A DNA stretch of 64,000 bases from NCBI GenBank assembly GCA_949987705.1, contig OX465282.1:80588070-80652069 (forward strand), in the 5' to 3' direction. Below are positions 60,941 to 64,000 of the stretch, piece by piece (within the stretch, counting starts at the first letter, position 1; each line of letters opens with the position of its first letter). The notes beneath the pieces are model-generated. The model did no database searches, was not told the DNA's origin, and worked only from the letters and a program-made list of their open reading frames with translations. The DNA is from Thereva unica. Taxonomy: Eukaryota; Arthropoda; Insecta; Diptera; Therevidae. Made by a program: the position numbers and the translations under genes.

Positions 60941-62327
60941 TGTAGTGGCCTGGTTGGCCACTAACCAAAAATTAATAATAGTCACGTTTGGCTATTTACA
61001 TTTATTCTATAATATTTACAACTATGTATTTACAAGTGAGTTGAAATTATAACTAAATTTATATTTACAAATGTTTGCCTTTTATAGGCTGGAGATATTC
61101 CACCGCCTACTTTAAAGTAGACGATAAAATATCTCCCGCCTGCTATTTTAAATTAATGTATGGGATACCAGGTAGCTGCTGTCATAGCCTACCTGGTTCC
61201 CTATATACCCCCTTTCCAGCTGGGGTGTGTCGCTGCTATCGAGCTTAACACCCGGCGAATACTGCGCGGGAGATGTCCCTAATTCTGCTGGGGTGTCGTG
61301 CGCTGAGTAGGCATTCCTGGTTGAAGGTAGAAAGATCCTGGTTGTGGTGAAGATTTCCCTTGATGTCCAGGCATTTGTGATGGAAAATTTGGTAAAGATG
61401 GTCCAGTCGACTGCGGCTGCATAGTTTGCCCAGGCGGTGTTCGGCTGCTGAGCCTTGTCTGAGGCAATTTTTCCAGGCTGGTACTGGAAGTACTCGCCGC
61501 GTTCTTGAAGCCATCTGTGGTGGATCCGCTGAAGAGCTTCCAAACATTTTATGGAGGAGTTGAGAAGTTTAAATTCCTTGCTCCTACGTCCGGGGTCACC
61601 AATGTAGTGGCCTGGTTGGCCACTAACCAAAAATTAATAATAGTCACGTTTGGCTATTTACATTTATTCTATAATATTTACAACTATGTATTTACAAGTG
61701 AGTTGAAATTATAACTAAATTTATATTTCCTCTCCCTTTATCCACAAATTTCAATCCTCTCTTAATCCAAACCATTCCTACATTTCGGAAGGCGAGTAGG
61801 TGCGCCATAAAACACCCGGTTCCAGAGTCAACCAACTGTGTGCTTGGAGGAAATGCCGCCATGGTAAGGTTGACTACTAACCTATATTTCCAGAAACACG
61901 ATTTGTCCTTGCTTGGCCCGGGAGCATGTTCGGAGAACAAGGGTGAACACGCAAAAAATGGAACAACGACCGCACGTCGCAATCGATAATACTTATCAGC
62001 ACGCGGCGATCGTTCACCTGGTATGTCAACGTCTAAAAACGCTGACGATCAGCTGGGTCAACGTGGTTCAACGGCGCTTCTGGCCCAAATCTGCTGACGG
62101 TGCAACAGGGGTCATCGCCACCACCTGCAGGGGACACTACCTGGGCTCATCGATGCGACCAGATCAAGGAGTTGGAAAACCGTCACCGACAAGAATACAC
62201 CACCGCCGCGAATTAACTAAACTATTAACTTAACGAATAATTTGTAACTGTGAGAACAAAAATAAAATAAAATATTGTAAGTGTTCAAGTTTCTAGTGTT
62301 TTCATATTGAAGATTTTTTAGCTATCA
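60941..62327 (-). mobile_element. Ty3/gypsy-like deletion derivative
   Basis: TGTAGTGGCCTGGTTGGCCA occurs at 60941 and 61599, each followed by 125 bp of the same sequence. On minus, the copy at 61599 ends ...CACTACA and is followed by TTGGTGACCCCGGACG, a PBS of the kind seen in gypsy-like elements. So a 5' LTR (about 62327-61599), a 530-bp internal rest and only the last 125 bp of the 3' LTR remain. AAAC at 60937-60940 and 62328-62331 is a candidate TSD, weakly supported. Confidence 0.6.
61240..61590 (-). pseudogene. gypsy gag fragment, Pro/Gln-rich
   Basis: Minus-strand frames give CLEALQRIHHRWLQERG and, after a frame change, a low-complexity segment (TPPGQTMQPQSTGPSLPN, GMPTQRTTPQQN). It is disordered in style and directly follows the PBS, so a gag start is likely. 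No capsid or Cys knuckle. Confidence 0.4.
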
Positions 62328-62354
62328 AAACATAATCATTTAGTAAAAGTCTAT

Positions 62355-62720
62355 TTATTTTACATACTTTCTAGGGGTGTATACTTCCTTCAGAAAATGA
62401 AGGCGTTCAAAATGCTTAAACACCCTTTTAACGACAGCGCTACTACTCCCGGAAGGTCTATTTCGGTGTTTTAACTCCCTCGCATACATATCACGCAGAG
62501 AAGCCCAGCGCTTCTTTACGATGTCAACTAAAACATATCGGAAATTAGGTCAAAAATAACCCAAAACACCAAAGCGAAGCAAATTATTACCTTGTACTTC
62601 CATTTGCACCGCAATCTCTTTCCATGCTTTTTCTTTTAAAAGTATGTTTCTGTATGCACTATGTTTTTTATCACACAGAAACACTTTTCCTTCCACGAGT
62701 TCAATTAACTTCTCGTCCAT
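62355..62720 (-). CDS. MADF-domain protein, two exons, N-terminal part
   Basis: ATG at 62720: MDEKLIELVEGKVFLCDKKH, then AYRNILLKEKAWKEIAVQM. An intron from 62590 (GTAATA) to 62528 (TTTTAG) joins phase-correctly to DIVKKRWASLRDMYARELK and FKHFERLHFLKEVYTPRK. This is a full MADF domain (Trp-containing Myb-related DNA-binding fold, about 85 residues). A strong donor (AAA|GTATGT) at 62362 suggests that exon 2 is spliced on and the stop at 62355 is intronic; a BESS tail would then be outside or lost. It may be the second gene of a further Harbinger or a host MADF gene. Confidence 0.7.
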
Positions 62721-62933
62721 TTCAATTTTTTGCCTTTATATTTTACCGAAGTCGAAATAACCATACACGTTAAAAAACGAAATTAATATCTTCTTCTTCT
62801 TCGAGTACATTTTTCCGCACTTTCTGTTCAAGAAAATTGTGGGCGGGTCAGTTTTTGAAATTAAATTCGTATGAAGACAACGTGGTTTTATAAGTATCTC
62901 AGGCCTTTCAATACATGGTACAATTTTTTTGTC

Positions 62934-63833
62934 TACTAGCAAAAACCCGCGTGCGTTGCAACGCCTTTCAATAAAATAAGATTATGGGGACACAGTCTGC
63001 GATAGGAAAAAGCTATAGTGAAAAAAGAACAAATCTGGGAAAATTGATTTTGGGAGATGACCGCCATGGACCAAATGATATATTGATTATACTATATTGC
63101 CTATGGTGTTCTACTTATCATACTCTTTCATTTGATACCCATGTCGAAGGGGTTGTGAAGAAAACATTAATCCGCCCTCTTGAGATGGTCGCTATGGACC
63201 AAACGATATATTGAGTATACTATATTGCATATGGTGTTCTACTTATCATACTCTCTCATTTGATACCCAACTCGAAGGGGTTGTAAAGAAAATGGTAATC
63301 CGCCTTCTCGAGATGGCCGCTATGGACCAAACGATATGTTGAATATACTATATTGCTTATATTGTTCTACTTATCATACTCTTTCATTTGATACCCATCT
63401 AGGAGGGGTTGTGAAGAAAATGGTAAACCGCCCTCTTGAGATGGCCGCCATGGACCAAATTATAAATTGAGTATACTATATTGCTTATGGTGTTCTACTT
63501 TTCATCGCCTTTCATTTGATACCCATGTCTCGGGTGTTGTGAAGAAAATGGTAACTCGCCCTCTTGAGATGGCCGCCATGAATCTAAAGACATAGTCTAT
63601 GGCATTCTTCTTATAATGCCCTTTAATTTTTTACCAATGTCGAGGGGGTAGTGAAGAAAATGATCATCCGCCCTCTTGAGATGACCGGCATGGACCAAAC
63701 GATATATTGAGTGTACCATATTGCTTATGGTGTTCTACTTATCATACCCTTTCATTTGAAATCCATGTCGAGGGGTGTGAAGATAATGGTAACCCAACCT
63801 CTGGAGATGGCCGCTATGGACCAAACGATGTAT
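62934..63833. repeat. Second copy of the 128-bp satellite cassette, about 7 units
   Basis: Begins ACTAGCAAAAACCCGCGTGC, similar in place to the start at 48133, then units with TTCTACTTATCATACTCTTT, CATTTGATACCCATGTCG and GAGATGGCCGC(T/C)ATGGACC. Units are more diverged than in the copy at 48 kb. The right edge seen there (GTAACAAACACTGTG) is missing; the array runs straight into MADF coding sequence. Confidence 0.85.
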
Positions 63834-63888
63834 TTTTATCGTACAAAAACACTTTTACCGCCACTGATTCAATTAATTTTTCTTCCAT
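63834..63888 (-). pseudogene. Duplicate MADF N-terminus, cut by the satellite
   Basis: ATG at 63888: MEEKLIESVAVKVFLYDKN, 14 of 19 residues equal to the MADF start at 62720, and ending exactly where satellite sequence begins. Suggests a tandem or segmental duplication of the MADF locus with the satellite between the copies. Confidence 0.6.
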
Positions 63889-64000
63889 TATTATTTTTAT
63901 TTTATTTTGCCAATTTTCACTTGAGTTTTACTTTTTTACGCTTCCCGGGTATTCACATTGAAATGGATTTCATCAGACAATCTTCTTCTTTACATAATTC

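Noticed and set aside
1..64000. Any single-copy host gene, rRNA or tRNA
   Set aside because: Every recognisable coding block is explained by a mobile element or a MADF/BESS gene that can itself be transposon-borne; no structural RNA signature was found by eye.

Overview
The window reads as AT-rich intergenic or heterochromatic DNA of an insect. The evidence is BEL/Pao retrotransposons primed by tRNA-Tyr, one carrying a baculovirus-F-like envelope gene, together with MADF/BESS proteins, two-gene PIF/Harbinger elements, piggyBac, CACTA-like, Sola-like and MULE-like transposons, spliceosomal introns (GT..AG) inside the transposase genes, and RTE-like LINEs. I could not fix the order; nothing excludes a beetle or a hemipteran. 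I found no host housekeeping gene, rRNA, tRNA, CRISPR array or bacterial-style operon. Essentially every coding segment belongs to a mobile element, and most are broken.

Layout. 0-0.7 kb: LINE endonuclease fragment (minus), running off the left edge. 0.7-6.0 kb: a decayed MULE-type transposon (MULE-1, plus strand) whose C-terminus looks like a ubiquitin-specific-protease fold, then an internally deleted sister copy in inverted orientation (MULE-2). 6.0-8.6 kb: Helitron-like repeat, an A-rich spacer, a MULE MITE (9-bp TSD), an hAT MITE (8-bp TSD) with a fold-back inside it, and a short tandem repeat. 8.6-18.1 kb: 5' end of BEL-A (plus), then BEL-B (minus, 1.56-kb LTR), whose 3' LTR is broken by a 146-bp tandem array. 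18.1-23.2 kb: BESS-domain and Harbinger remnants (H-4), a CACTA-like pseudogene split by a MITE, and two fold-back elements. 23.5-38.5 kb: BEL-C (minus), split by a ~6.2-kb DNA transposon with ~670-bp terminal inverted repeats (element T), which itself contains a Harbinger MITE and a 1.12-kb solo LTR. The BEL-C leader holds an 83-bp minisatellite and a ~150-bp tandem repeat split by a Sola-like transposon. 38.5-42.6 kb: LINE-2 fragment and a piggyBac pseudogene. 42.6-46.3 kb: two related Harbinger copies (H-3, H-2). 46.3-53.6 kb: LINE-1 (minus), split by Harbinger H-1, which holds a 128-bp satellite cassette. 53.6-60.9 kb: BEL-D (plus) with RT, integrase and envelope; the envelope is split by a structurally intact Harbinger (H-5). 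60.9-64 kb: gypsy deletion derivative, a MADF gene, and a second copy of the 128-bp satellite.

How the pieces work together: the logic is nesting, not pathways. Target-site duplications let the order of events be read. For example, BEL-C was hit by T, then T by the solo LTR (TSD GTCTC) and by a Harbinger MITE (TTAA flanks). The youngest-looking unit is H-5 at 57228-59690, with perfect 17-bp ends, a 3-bp TSD, an uninterrupted three-exon transposase and a convergent Myb/SANT-like gene. The most unusual protein is the MULE with a USP-like Cys-box, zinc-finger and His-box domain.
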